64,000 nucleotides of DNA from an uncultured bacterium (lineage in GTDB: Bacteria > Bacillota > Clostridia > Lachnospirales > Lachnospiraceae): the NCBI GenBank assembly GCA_905215775.1, contig CAJMRM010000003.1, positions 27,455 to 91,454 of the forward strand, written 5' to 3'. The notes below the pieces were generated by a model that had not been told where the DNA came from, searched no databases, and saw nothing but the letters and a program-made list of their open reading frames with translations. Position numbers and translations under genes: made by a program. Numbering within the stretch: the first letter of the stretch is position 1; each line of letters opens with the position of its first letter. Positions 17,650 through 27,110 of the stretch are shown here, piece by piece.

Positions 17650-17759
17650 CACGTTAATTTCCAGGGAAAGAGGATATGGGCTCCCGGAGGAGGGAAAAAG
17701 GCGCCTCAGACCGCCGGGATCCAGCGACACAGAGCTTAAAGGAGCATGGAGGAAAAAAG

Positions 17760-19013
17760 ATGGCAGAGAAAAAATATAACAAGATCGTACTTGCATATTC
17801 CGGCGGACTGGATACGTCTGTACTGATCCCGTGGCTGAAGGAAACGTATGGATGCGAGGTCATCGCCGTTTCCGGGGATGTGGGCCAGGGAACGGAGCTG
17901 GAGGGCCTGGAGGAAAAGGCGTTAAAGACAGGAGCCTCCAAGCTGTATATTGAAGATCTGAAAAAGGAGTTTGTGGAGGACTATATCATCCCCACAGTAA
18001 AGGCCGGGGCAGCCTATGAGCATTACCTCCTGGGAACCTCCTTTGCACGTCCGCTGATCGCAAAGCGAATTGTGGAGATCGCGAAGAAAGAGGGAGCTGA
18101 CGCCATCTGCCATGGCTGTACGGGCAAGGGAAACGACCAGGTCCGTTTTGAACTGGCCATCAAGGCATTTGCCCCTCAGATGGATGTGATCGCCCCCTGG
18201 CGCTTCTGGGAGCTGAATTCCAGGGACAAAGAAATTGCCTATGCAGAGGCCCATCATATTCCCTTAAAGATCACAAAGGAGACGAATTATTCCAAGGATA
18301 AGAACCTGTGGCATTTATCCCACGAGGGGCTGGATCTGGAGGATCCGGCCAATGAAGCGCCTGTGAATAAGCCGGGATTCCTAGAGCTTGGGGTCTCTCC
18401 GGAGCAGGCGCCGGATAAGCCCGCATATGTGACCATCCATTTTGAAAAGGGCGTTCCCACCAGCGTCAATGGTGAGGATATGGACTGCGAGACGGTCATC
18501 AGGACTCTGAACCAGCTTGGCGGGGAAAATGGCTGCGGACTGCTGGATGTGGTGGAAAACCGTCTGGTGGGAATGAAGAGTCGCGGCGTTTATGAGACGC
18601 CGGGCGGGACCATCCTCTACAAGGCCCATGAAAAGCTGGAAGAGATCACTCTGGATAAGGAGACCCAGCACTATAAGCAGCAGCTGGCCCTGAAATTTGC
18701 AGACCTTGTATACAATGGACAGTGGTATACGCCCCTCCGGAAGGCCATGAGCGCCTTTGTGGATTCCACCCAGGAAACCGTTACCGGGGATGTGAAGCTG
18801 AAACTTTACAAAGGAAACATCATTCCGGCATCCGTGACCTCCCCATACAGCCTTTATTCCTCTGATATGGCGACCTTTGACGAGGACGACTGCTATGACC
18901 AGGGAGATTCCGCCGGCTTCATCAGCCTTTTCGGCCTTCCCATCAAGGTACGTGCCATGAACGACGAGGCGCTGGCAGAGAAAACGGGAAAGCATTTTCC
19001 CGCAGTAGAATAA
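17760..19013 (+). CDS. argG: Argininosuccinate synthase
   Basis: A 417-residue enzyme that condenses citrulline and aspartate, using ATP, in the penultimate step of arginine synthesis. The N-terminal ATP loop VLAYSGGLDTSVLIPWL and the citrulline/aspartate-binding GCTGKGNDQVRFE segment are intact. The start is ATG 17760, with GGAGG 8-9 bases upstream; the in-frame ATG at 17676 would add 28 residues without family similarity. The next gene, argH, follows after 10 bases, giving a two-gene operon. Confidence 0.96.
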   Translation: MAEKKYNKIVLAYSGGLDTSVLIPWLKETYGCEVIAVSGDVGQGTELEGLEEKALKTGASKLYIEDLKKEFVEDYIIPTVKAGAAYEHYLLGTSFARPLIAKRIVEIAKKEGADAICHGCTGKGNDQVRFELAIKAFAPQMDVIAPWRFWELNSRDKEIAYAEAHHIPLKITKETNYSKDKNLWHLSHEGLDLEDPANEAPVNKPGFLELGVSPEQAPDKPAYVTIHFEKGVPTSVNGEDMDCETVIRTLNQLGGENGCGLLDVVENRLVGMKSRGVYETPGGTILYKAHEKLEEITLDKETQHYKQQLALKFADLVYNGQWYTPLRKAMSAFVDSTQETVTGDVKLKLYKGNIIPASVTSPYSLYSSDMATFDEDDCYDQGDSAGFISLFGLPIKVRAMNDEALAEKTGKHFPAVE

Positions 19014-19023
19014 AGGAGATCCT

Positions 19024-20415
19024 ATGGCAAAGTTATGGGCGGCACGGTTTGGAAAAGAAACGGACAGCACAGTCAATGATTTTAATTCGTCCATTTCATT
19101 TGATAGCCGTTTATATAAGGAAGATATCACGGGCTCCATGGCCCATGCGGCCATGCTGGGAAAGCAGGGGATCATTGAGAACGGAGAGGCCGGAAGGATC
19201 ATCGACGGCCTGGAGGGGATCCTGGCGGATATTGAGAGCGGGGCGCTCCAGTTTTCAGAGGAGTATGAGGACATCCATATGAACATCGAGCAGATCCTTA
19301 CGGATCGGATCGGGGATGCGGGAAAGCGGCTCCATACGGCCAGATCCCGGAATGATCAGGTGGCTCTGGACCTGCGGCTTTATGTAAAAAAAGAGATCCT
19401 GTCCATAAAGGCCCTGGTCATGGACTTTATGGAGGCCCTGTGCGCGAGTGCAGAAAATAACCTGGAGACGGTCATGCCGGGCTATACCCATTTACAGAGA
19501 GCCCAGCCGGTGACCTTTGGCCATTATATGATGGCCTATGCCAATATGATGAAGCGGGATGTGATCCGTCTGGAAAACTGCCTGGAGGGGATGGACGATA
19601 TGCCTCTGGGCTCCGGAGCGCTTGCCTCCACGACCTATCCCATCGACCGGGACTTTGTAAGGCAGAAGCTGGGCTTTGCCCGGATAACGGATAATTCCCT
19701 GGACGGGGTTTCGGACCGGGACTACTGCATTGAGCTGGCTGGCGCGCTTTCTATTTTAATGATGCATATTTCCCGGCTGTCGGAGGAGATCATCGCCTGG
19801 TGCTCCTGGGAATTTAAGTTTGTGGAGCTGGACGACGCGTTTTCCACCGGCTCCTCCATCATGCCCCAGAAGAAGAATCCGGATGTCTGCGAGCTGATCC
19901 GCGGAAAGACCGGACGGGTGTACGGAGATCTGATGACGCTTCTGACCATGCTGAAGGGGATTCCTCTTGCCTATAATAAGGATATGCAGGAGGATAAGGA
20001 GGCGGTTTTTGATGCCATTGATACGGTAAAGCAGTGCCTGAAGGTTCTGACGCCCATGTTTTTGTCCATGGAGATCCTCAAGGACAACATGAAAAAGGCG
20101 GCGCTGAAGGGCTTTATCAATGCCACGGACTGTGCCGATTATCTCACGAAAAAGGGGATGCCCTTCCGGGATGCATACAGGACCGTTGGCCAGCTGGTGG
20201 CCCGGTGCGTAAAAGAGGATAAGTCTTTGGCCGATCTGACCATGGAGGAGTATAAGGAATATTCGGAAGCCTTTGGACCGGACATTTATACCGCCATTGA
20301 TCTGGGAACGTGTGTGGCTGGAAGATGCGTGGCCGGAGGGCCGGCTCCCGCAGAGGTGAAGCGGCAGATCGGTGTGATCCGGCAGTTTCTGGAGCAGAGG
20401 AATAGTGAGAAATAA
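19024..20415 (+). CDS. argH: Argininosuccinate lyase
   Basis: A 463-residue fumarase/aspartase-superfamily enzyme that splits argininosuccinate into arginine and fumarate. The signature loop GSSIMPQKKNPD with its catalytic serine is present, as are HTARSRNDQV and the TH-containing PGYTHLQRAQP motif. It starts with AAAGGAGAT upstream. It follows argG and ends at a strong terminator, completing the argGH operon. Confidence 0.96.
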   Translation: MAKLWAARFGKETDSTVNDFNSSISFDSRLYKEDITGSMAHAAMLGKQGIIENGEAGRIIDGLEGILADIESGALQFSEEYEDIHMNIEQILTDRIGDAGKRLHTARSRNDQVALDLRLYVKKEILSIKALVMDFMEALCASAENNLETVMPGYTHLQRAQPVTFGHYMMAYANMMKRDVIRLENCLEGMDDMPLGSGALASTTYPIDRDFVRQKLGFARITDNSLDGVSDRDYCIELAGALSILMMHISRLSEEIIAWCSWEFKFVELDDAFSTGSSIMPQKKNPDVCELIRGKTGRVYGDLMTLLTMLKGIPLAYNKDMQEDKEAVFDAIDTVKQCLKVLTPMFLSMEILKDNMKKAALKGFINATDCADYLTKKGMPFRDAYRTVGQLVARCVKEDKSLADLTMEEYKEYSEAFGPDIYTAIDLGTCVAGRCVAGGPAPAEVKRQIGVIRQFLEQRNSEK

Positions 20416-20416
20416 A

Positions 20417-20464
20417 ACAAGGATCCCGCCCTGTCTGGTGCACAGGGAGGGATCCTTGTTTTTA
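20417..20464 (+). terminator. Strong terminator after argH
   Basis: ACAAGGATCCC with CCCTGT on the left pairs with ACAGGG and GGGATCCTTGT on the right, a stem of about 17 pairs with one mismatch column, ending in TTTTTA. It is also part of the intergenic repeat described at this position. Confidence 0.9.
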
Positions 20465-20510
20465 GGGGGACTGTCCGGTGCAGTTTAGGCAGGCATGGAT
20501 GAAAAATTTC
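20421..20510 (+). repeat. Intergenic repeat, copy A
   Basis: The stretch from TCCCGCCCTGTCTGG through AGGGGGA to GGCAGGCATG and ATGAAAAA is closely matched, in the same order and spacing, by the sequence at 27111-27198. Both copies follow directly on a gene end. Confidence 0.6.
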
Positions 20511-20559
20511 TATACGATGTACGAGATGTAAAGGAAAAAACTATACCATATGCAAACGC

Positions 20560-20587
20560 TTGATTTCTATTGGCTGTCTGATATAAT
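20560..20587 (+). promoter_or_regulatory. Promoter of the second ABC importer operon
   Basis: TTGATT (20560-20565) and TATAAT (20582-20587) are 16 bases apart, 35 bases before the GTG start at 20622. Confidence 0.65.
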
Positions 20588-20621
20588 GAAGGGCATTGAG
20601 AATATTTGGGAGGAAGAAAAA

Positions 20622-22322
20622 GTGAAAACAAAGAAGGTACTGGCAGGATTTACTGCGGCTGCGATCGCAGCCAGTATGATAACTGGCTGTGGGGCTGGTG
20701 CGAAAACAGAGACAGCGGTAAGCACAGAAGCAGAGACAACGGCGGCCGAAGAGAAGGAGACAACGGCGGCAGAGACGGTACAGGATGCAGAAAAGAGTAA
20801 AGAGCGGATCCTTACGGTCAGCGGAAATGGGGATTTTGGTTTCCCGTCCGTTTATACGATCTCCCCAAAGGGCCAGGGCTATATGACGCTCAGCTATATT
20901 TTTGACACGCTGATGTGGAAGGATGAGTCCGGTCTGATCCCCTATCTGGCAGAGGATTGTTCTGTGTCTGAGGATGGACTGACCTATACATTCCAGCTGA
21001 GAAAGGGCGTATCCTTCACAGATGGAACTCCTTTTACGGCAGAGGATGTAAAGTTTACCTTTGATTATATGAAGGAACATCCCTACAAATGGGTATCCGT
21101 TTCCATGGTGGAGGAAGCGTCCGTTGTGGACGAGCATACAGTGGAAATCAAGCTGAATAAGACGTATAATCCGTTTTTGAGCGATGTGGCAGGAAGCCTT
21201 CCGATCCTCCCCAAGCATATATGGGAGAATGTGACGGAGCCGGAGACGTTCACAGAGCCGGAGGCGGCAATTTCCACAGGCCCGTTCATCCTGGAAAATT
21301 ATGATGCGGCAGCAGGAACATATACCTTTAAGGCAAATGAAGATTACTTCTATGGGGATCTTCAGATCGACAAGCTGGTGATCGCCAATGTTTCCGGAGG
21401 CGATTCCAAGGAAGCACTGTTAAGCGGGGAAATTGATGCGGCTCCAAACATCAGCTATAAGGCGGCGATGTCCTTAAAGGATTCTCCGGAATATACAGTA
21501 TTAGAGGGACCGGGCCTTTCCGTAACAAGACTCTACTTTAATTTTGATGAAGAAGCCATGGCCGTAAAGGAGATCCGTCAGGCCATGTATCATGCAGTCA
21601 ATCTGGATGAGATCGTAGAGAAGGCCTACGGCGGTGCCGGTTACGCAGGATCTGCCGGCCATGTACAGCCCGGAACGCCCTGGTACAATCCGGACGTCCG
21701 CCAGTATGCGTATGATGTGGAGACAGCGAAAAAAATGCTTTCCGAGGCAGGGGCAGCAGACAGCAACGGGGACGGGATCCTGGAATACAACGGAGAAGAG
21801 ATGTCCTATACGCTGACCTTCACGGAGAATGATGAAAAGCTGGCGGAGCTTTTAGTATCTTATATGAAAGCCGTGGGGATCGAGCTGGTTCCGCAGAGCG
21901 CCGATGATGCAACGGTAAAGGCAGCCATCAGCGAAGGAAACTTTGAGCTTGCCTTTAATACCAACGGCTCCTTCGGCGGCGATCCGGTGTTCCTGTCCCG
22001 TTTTGCAACAGTCGGCGCAGACGGAGCTCCTTCCGTAACCGGACAGGGCGGAACGACCTGGGAAAGCGAGGAATATAACAGGATCTATAATGAATCCGCA
22101 GTGGAGCAGGATGATGTAAAACGTCACCAACAGGTGAACGAACTTCAGGAGATCATCGCAGAAGAGCTTCCCTGTCTGACCTTATACTACAAGAAGGCGG
22201 TCGCCGCTTATAACAATACGATTTTTGACGGCTTTTATTATACGCCGGATGGAATTTCCATCGCAGTTCCGTTTATTATGAATAAGCTTGTCTTTGTTTC
22301 CGGCCAGTGGAAGGCACAGTAG
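20622..22322 (+). CDS. ABC transporter substrate-binding lipoprotein (SBP_bac_5, peptide/nickel type)
   Basis: A 566-residue lipoprotein with signal peptide and lipobox I-T-G-C, then a Glu/Thr-rich linker. The family 5 binding-protein pattern appears in TFQLRKGVSFTDGTPFTAED and in the IRQAMYHAVNLDEIV helix. The start is GTG 20622 with GGGAGGAAG 6 bases upstream; an ATG at 20550 lies upstream of the promoter and is rejected. Members bind peptides, nickel-chelates or other ligands. The co-transcribed permeases, ATPases and oxidoreductase are its probable partners. Confidence 0.88.
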   Translation: MKTKKVLAGFTAAAIAASMITGCGAGAKTETAVSTEAETTAAEEKETTAAETVQDAEKSKERILTVSGNGDFGFPSVYTISPKGQGYMTLSYIFDTLMWKDESGLIPYLAEDCSVSEDGLTYTFQLRKGVSFTDGTPFTAEDVKFTFDYMKEHPYKWVSVSMVEEASVVDEHTVEIKLNKTYNPFLSDVAGSLPILPKHIWENVTEPETFTEPEAAISTGPFILENYDAAAGTYTFKANEDYFYGDLQIDKLVIANVSGGDSKEALLSGEIDAAPNISYKAAMSLKDSPEYTVLEGPGLSVTRLYFNFDEEAMAVKEIRQAMYHAVNLDEIVEKAYGGAGYAGSAGHVQPGTPWYNPDVRQYAYDVETAKKMLSEAGAADSNGDGILEYNGEEMSYTLTFTENDEKLAELLVSYMKAVGIELVPQSADDATVKAAISEGNFELAFNTNGSFGGDPVFLSRFATVGADGAPSVTGQGGTTWESEEYNRIYNESAVEQDDVKRHQQVNELQEIIAEELPCLTLYYKKAVAAYNNTIFDGFYYTPDGISIAVPFIMNKLVFVSGQWKAQ

Positions 22323-22351
22323 CGGAGCAGTACAGACGAAAGAGGACTTTT

Positions 22352-23302
22352 ATGAAACGTGGGGGGAAAATGGTTCGGACATACGGACTTTATCTGGTGC
22401 TGATCCTGTGCATCAGTTTTTTCCTTCCGCGTTTTTTGCCGGGAAGCCCCCTGTCTGTGCTGGATGAGGCGACGGCTTCCCAGAATATGGAGGCCTTTCC
22501 GGATACATTCCGGGAGTATTATGCCCCGGAAAAACCGGAATCGGTGCAGTTCCTTCTTTATTTGAAGCATATTCTTTGCGGGGATCTGGGTTATTCCCTG
22601 ACCGGAAAACGGAAGGTCGCAGACATGATCGGGGAAAGCCTTGGATACAGCCTCCTTTTGGCGGGACTTGCGATGACAGTCAGCACGTGCATCGGCGTCT
22701 GGTATGGGATGCGGGCAGGGCTTAAGGAAGGGAGCAGTCCGGTACGGCTGTTTCCCTTGATCCTGCTGCAGGCAGTACCTGTCTTTCTTCTTGCGGAGAG
22801 CCTGCGGCTTTTGTTTTCCTACCGGCTTTCCTGGTTTCCGCCAAGGGGAGCGTACAGCGTTGGGATGCGCCCGTCTTCCGAGGGCTTTCTTCTGGATGTG
22901 CTTTATCATATGGTGCTTCCGCTGACGGTCATGATCCTCTCAGAGATCCCCGGGATTGCTGTCTTTACATATAACAGTACGGTGCGGATCAAAAAGCAGC
23001 AGTTTGTACGGATGGCCGTTTACTTAAATCTTACGCAGAATATAATTGAAAAAAAATATATTTTCCGGAATATTCTTCCGGAGATCCTCGGAAAGCTCAG
23101 CATCCAGAGTATTTCCTGTGTGGCGGGAACGATGTTTGTGGAGGCGGTTTTTGCATATCCGGGGATCGGAATGCTTCTCCGGACTGCGACGGCCAACCGG
23201 GATTACCCGCTGATGCAGGGGATCCTGTTGACTGTCTGTACGCTGGCGCTGGTGATCAACGCCATTTTTGAATTCCTGATCCAGCAGATCTCCAGGAGGT
23301 AG
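22352..23302 (+). CDS. ABC transporter permease, NikB/OppB type
   Basis: A 316-residue polytopic permease (LPRFLPGSPLSVLDE near the N-terminus; VFAYPGIGMLLRTA near the C-terminus). Of several possible starts, ATG 22352 has AAAGAGGA 5 bases upstream; ATG 22370 with GGGGGG upstream is an alternative. The upstream ATG at 22307 overlaps the binding-protein gene and has no ribosome binding site. It pairs with the following permease. Confidence 0.87.
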   Translation: MKRGGKMVRTYGLYLVLILCISFFLPRFLPGSPLSVLDEATASQNMEAFPDTFREYYAPEKPESVQFLLYLKHILCGDLGYSLTGKRKVADMIGESLGYSLLLAGLAMTVSTCIGVWYGMRAGLKEGSSPVRLFPLILLQAVPVFLLAESLRLLFSYRLSWFPPRGAYSVGMRPSSEGFLLDVLYHMVLPLTVMILSEIPGIAVFTYNSTVRIKKQQFVRMAVYLNLTQNIIEKKYIFRNILPEILGKLSIQSISCVAGTMFVEAVFAYPGIGMLLRTATANRDYPLMQGILLTVCTLALVINAIFEFLIQQISRR

Positions 23303-23308
23303 GTGAAT

Positions 23309-24115
23309 ATGAAAAAAATATGGTCCAGGCTTTCTGCTGTCCAGCGGATCTGTGCAGGGATCTGCATTTTTTATTTTCTTGCAGCAGCTTTCAGCCCCAT
23401 ATTTTCTCCTTTTCCTCCGGATGATTTTTCGTCCCCGGCCCTTCTGCCGCCGGGACGGGTCCATCTTCTGGGAACCGATGAAATGGGGCATGATATTTTT
23501 TCCATGGTGTTGAGCGGGTTCCGGTATACCCTGCTGTTTTCGCTGACAGCGGCCCTGGGAAGCGTCTCCCTTGGAACGGTGCTGGCGTTTGCCTCTCTTT
23601 ATTTTCCGAGGGCAGGGCGGGGGATCAATCATTTGGCAACGGTGTTTCTGATCATTCCGGATATTCTCTTGATCCTTTTTGTGGCGGCCTTTGCAGCGCC
23701 AACCTGTACAAATACCATCCTCAGCATGATATTTTTTTCCTGGCCGCGGGTCTTCCGGATCGCAAGGTCCAGGCTTTCCGCCTGTTTTTCCTCCAATAAG
23801 GTGGCATATACCATGCTGATAGGAGGAAATATGTGGGATGTGATCCGGAAGCTGTGGCATGACGGATATCCGGTGATCGGAACGCTTTTTATGATGCAGG
23901 CCAGCCGGGCGGTCACCTATGAGACTACGCTGGCATTTTTTGGCTTGGGGGATCCGCTTTTAAAGACCTGGGGAAGGCTGATCCGCAGCGCGTTAAATTA
24001 TGAAAATTTCTTTTACGACAATACCTGGTGCTGGTATCTGCTCCCGGCAATGATCTGTGTGGTCGTTTATGTGGCGGTACTCTCCGTACTGGTATTTGAT
24101 GAGGGGAAGGTATGA
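23309..24115 (+). CDS. ABC transporter permease, NikC/OppC type
   Basis: A 268-residue permease with the LLGTDEMGHDIFSMVLSG motif that is typical of the OppC/NikC N-terminal third. ATG 23309 is preferred to GTG 23303 because AGGAGG ends 9 bases before it. It is shorter than most OppC proteins and has no large external insert. Its stop overlaps the next start (ATGA). Confidence 0.87.
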   Translation: MKKIWSRLSAVQRICAGICIFYFLAAAFSPIFSPFPPDDFSSPALLPPGRVHLLGTDEMGHDIFSMVLSGFRYTLLFSLTAALGSVSLGTVLAFASLYFPRAGRGINHLATVFLIIPDILLILFVAAFAAPTCTNTILSMIFFSWPRVFRIARSRLSACFSSNKVAYTMLIGGNMWDVIRKLWHDGYPVIGTLFMMQASRAVTYETTLAFFGLGDPLLKTWGRLIRSALNYENFFYDNTWCWYLLPAMICVVVYVAVLSVLVFDEGKV

Positions 24116-24765
24116 TAGAAATACAGGGGCTTTCCATTTTTTATGGAAAAAGAAAGCTGGCCTATCCGGACATTTCCGTAAAAAAGGGGGAGGCAGTGGG
24201 CATAGCGGGAAAAAGCGGATGCGGAAAAACATCGCTGTTTTCGTTTCTTTTGGGAGAGCTTCCGGACAGTGCCTTTTCCTATGAGAGGGCAGAGCTTCTT
24301 GGACGGGATCTGTCTTTATGGGGGATGGAACGGTTTGAAAAGATCAGCTATATCCCGCAGTTTGCCCAGAGTGCCTTAAACCCCAGGATGAAGGTCCGGG
24401 AGCATATAGACGCGGTCCTTTCGGCCTGCGGACGCCGGGGAAGCGGGGAGGCAGAGGAGCTGTTCCAGAAACTGGCTCTTTCAGAGGAGCTTTTTTCCAG
24501 ATATCCCAGTACGCTGTCCGGGGGGCAGAAGCAGAGGATCGTGATCGCGCTTGCGATGTTAAAGAAACCGGAGCTCCTTTTTATGGATGAGCCGTCCTCT
24601 GCCATCGACTTTATCACCCTGCGGCGGATCCTGGAGTACATATGGTCCATTAAAGGAACGACAACGATCCTGATGACGGCCCATCAGCGGCCGTTTCTGG
24701 AAAAGGCTGTGGACCGGATCGTGGAGCTTTCGGAGGGAGAAAAATGCTGGAAATCAGAAATGTGA
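24112..24765 (+). CDS. ABC transporter ATP-binding protein, NikD type
   Basis: A compact 217-residue ATPase: Walker A AGKSGCGKTS, signature LSGGQKQRIVIALA, Walker B LLFMDEPSSAID, H-loop TAHQRPF. It lacks the C-terminal oligopeptide extension of OppD proteins, as NikD-like subunits do. It overlaps the upstream permease by 4 bases and the next ATPase by 22 bases, indicating tight translational coupling. Confidence 0.87.
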   Translation: MIEIQGLSIFYGKRKLAYPDISVKKGEAVGIAGKSGCGKTSLFSFLLGELPDSAFSYERAELLGRDLSLWGMERFEKISYIPQFAQSALNPRMKVREHIDAVLSACGRRGSGEAEELFQKLALSEELFSRYPSTLSGGQKQRIVIALAMLKKPELLFMDEPSSAIDFITLRRILEYIWSIKGTTTILMTAHQRPFLEKAVDRIVELSEGEKCWKSEM

Positions 24766-25493
24766 CAAAAAGCTACGATGAAAAAGCGGTCCTGTCTTCA
24801 GTCTGTTTCACGCTTTTGGATGGGGAAAGCCTTTTGCTGGCAGGAGAAACGGGAGGAGGAAAGACCACCCTGGCCCGGATCATCTGTGGGAGCCAATGCC
24901 CGGATTCGGGAGAGGTGCTTCTGGATGGAAGGCGTCTTTTGGGCACATATCGGAAAAGGAGCCCAGGGGAGCTGGCAGATATCCAGTACATCTTCCAGGA
25001 TCCGTACAGCGCCGTGGAGCTCACCAGCACGCTTCGCCAGACTCTGGGCGAAACGGAGCGGGTCATGAAACGGCATGGGCGCGGCTGTCTTCCTATGGAG
25101 GAGGCGCTTATCCAGACGGCGCCGGAGCTTCTGGGAGATATGGATAAAAAAATGGAGCAGTTTTCCGGCGGTCAGCTTCAGCGGATCTGCATTGCCAGAG
25201 CCCTGATCCCCAGGCCGAAGCTTCTGATCACAGACGAGTCTACCTCCATGTTAGATAAGGACGGTGAGGACGAGGTCTTAGACGTCCTTCACCGGCTGAA
25301 AAGGGAAAGAAAGGTGAGCATCCTGTCTGTCGTCCACGATATTGACTTTTCAGTGGCCCGCTGGGACCGGATCGCAGTGCTTTTTGGGGGAAGGATCGTT
25401 GAGGACCTGCCGTTTGGCCGGTTCTTAGAAGAGGCGGCACATCCTTACAGCCGCCGCCTGATCGAGAGCAGTCTTTTTTTCAGTGAAAAATAA
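24744..25493 (+). CDS. ABC transporter ATP-binding protein, NikE type
   Basis: A 249-residue ATPase with Walker A AGETGGGKTT, signature FSGGQLQRICIARA, Walker B LLITDESTSMLD and H-loop VVHDIDF. In Walker B the usual Asp-Glu-Pro is Asp-Glu-Ser, a tolerated change. It completes the importer, giving binding protein, two permeases and two short ATPases in the order of nickel/peptide importers. The oxidoreductase gene follows after 18 bases. Confidence 0.87.
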   Translation: MLEIRNVTKSYDEKAVLSSVCFTLLDGESLLLAGETGGGKTTLARIICGSQCPDSGEVLLDGRRLLGTYRKRSPGELADIQYIFQDPYSAVELTSTLRQTLGETERVMKRHGRGCLPMEEALIQTAPELLGDMDKKMEQFSGGQLQRICIARALIPRPKLLITDESTSMLDKDGEDEVLDVLHRLKRERKVSILSVVHDIDFSVARWDRIAVLFGGRIVEDLPFGRFLEEAAHPYSRRLIESSLFFSEK

Positions 25494-25511
25494 AAGGAAG
25501 GGGAAAGAAAA

Positions 25512-27074
25512 ATGTCAAAGATCATCACAGTGGATCTGTCAGAGGGGCAGATCGGGGAGAGCGAGTATACCTTTGGACCAGGGAAGGATTATGGCCGGGG
25601 GCTGGCCATGCGCCTTTTGAAGGAGCATGTGCCGGACTCCTGCGGACGGCTGGACGCGGAAAATGCGGTCATTTACACACCGGGCCTTTTTACAGGAAAC
25701 ATGGCTCCCAGCGCCACCAGGGGCCTTATCATGTCAAAGGGAGAGGGAAAAAAGGGGCTCTGTGTTTCCAGTATCACCGGAGACTTTCCCCAGAAGCTGG
25801 CGTCCCTGGATATCGCGTCCATTGTAGTAACGGGAAAATATGAAAAACGGAATGCAGTCATCTTCGTGGATCCGAACGGGGCAGAGCTTATGTGTATGCC
25901 GGAGCTTGAGGGCCATACGACGGCAGAGATGGTGGATATGCTCAGAAAGCAGTTTGGCGAGGACTGCGCCATCATCGGAACCGGTCAGGCTGCGGACCGT
26001 ATGATGCCGCTGGCCAGTATTTTCGTGACTTATCCAGAGGGACAGCCAAGATTTTATTGTCCCCGGAGCGGAGTCGGCGATATCCCGGGAAGCAAGGGCC
26101 TGCGTGCCGTTGTTTTAAAGGCGCAGACATATTTTGGAAGCCCCTGTGTAAATAAAGAGGCGTTTCGTGATACAGGAAAGCGTCTGGCAAAGATCATCAT
26201 GGACAACGAGATCTGCGGCGGCGCTCTGCCGGGCTTAGGCTCCATTACCCTGATCCACCTTTTAAAGAGCCGTCAGGCAGTCCCGAAGGTGGAAAAAAAG
26301 AGCAGAGAAGGAGCGGAGGCAGCGGAGAAGTCAAGCGGCTGCAAGACCAATTACTGCTGTGCGCCAATGTGTGTCATCGGCTGCTTAAACCGACATAGTG
26401 CAGGAACGGGAGAGGTATTTTCAGCGCCCGAGGAATCCGAAGTACGGGCAGCGCTGACCCAGTGCTTTGGATATGAAGAAGCGGCCTTTGCAAAGGAGCT
26501 GAACCGGCATGGTTTTTCAATCGGCTTAAATACCACAGAATTTGTATATACGGTATCCATGTACTGGAAAGCGACAGGCGAAACAGCCACCAGGGAAAAG
26601 GTCCTCTCCATGATGGAAGAGGTGGAGAAGGGAAGCGTACTGGGACGCCTGATCGGCGGAGGGACTGCCGGAGTGGCAGAGCTTTTTAAAGACAGGCCGG
26701 ATGTGGCAGCTCTTGTTACAAAGCCGTCGGTGGTTCAGGAAGAGCAGTTTAAGGTGCATCTGGACAAGCTTTATCCGGAGTTTCAGGATATGGACGATAT
26801 GGAGCTTCTGTACCGCCAGGTATTCGTTCTGGAAAACCTGGGCTTCTGTATCTTCTCTTCCTTTGCGCTCCTGAACAACAGGGAGGTCCTGGAGCTTCTG
26901 GCACAGATGGCTTCTGACAAGTTCGGAGTCAAGGTCACAGCCCAGGAATTACTCTCTTATGCCGGGGATTGTATTGAACAGGAAACCGCCTACCAGAGGG
27001 AGCGGCTGGCCGAGAGCGTTCAGAAAAACATTCCGGAGTTTATCAAGGTCCTGTACCGATATTTCAGTGAATAA
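25512..27074 (+). CDS. Aldehyde:ferredoxin oxidoreductase-like protein
   Basis: A 520-residue protein of the AOR family, whose members oxidise aldehydes with ferredoxin using a tungstopterin and a 4Fe-4S cluster. The N-terminal AOR domain (about residues 1-205) shows GPGKDYGRGLAMRLL, GLFTGNMAPSATRG and IIGTGQAADRMMPLAS. The cluster motif appears as CCAPMCVIGC (about residues 281-290), with a candidate fourth cysteine in NLGFCIFSS. It is shorter than classical AORs (about 600 residues) and the N-terminal strands are divergent, so it may act on another substrate. It is the last gene of the ABC importer operon, with AAGGGGAAAG upstream. Confidence 0.78.
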   Translation: MSKIITVDLSEGQIGESEYTFGPGKDYGRGLAMRLLKEHVPDSCGRLDAENAVIYTPGLFTGNMAPSATRGLIMSKGEGKKGLCVSSITGDFPQKLASLDIASIVVTGKYEKRNAVIFVDPNGAELMCMPELEGHTTAEMVDMLRKQFGEDCAIIGTGQAADRMMPLASIFVTYPEGQPRFYCPRSGVGDIPGSKGLRAVVLKAQTYFGSPCVNKEAFRDTGKRLAKIIMDNEICGGALPGLGSITLIHLLKSRQAVPKVEKKSREGAEAAEKSSGCKTNYCCAPMCVIGCLNRHSAGTGEVFSAPEESEVRAALTQCFGYEEAAFAKELNRHGFSIGLNTTEFVYTVSMYWKATGETATREKVLSMMEEVEKGSVLGRLIGGGTAGVAELFKDRPDVAALVTKPSVVQEEQFKVHLDKLYPEFQDMDDMELLYRQVFVLENLGFCIFSSFALLNNREVLELLAQMASDKFGVKVTAQELLSYAGDCIEQETAYQRERLAESVQKNIPEFIKVLYRYFSE

Positions 27075-27110
27075 ATAACAGATCATTCTTCAAAAGACTG
27101 GTCAACAGAA

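Noticed and set aside
18381..19286. 301-codon minus-strand open frame over argG/argH
   Set aside because: It is opposite two highly conserved arginine genes and shows no domain.
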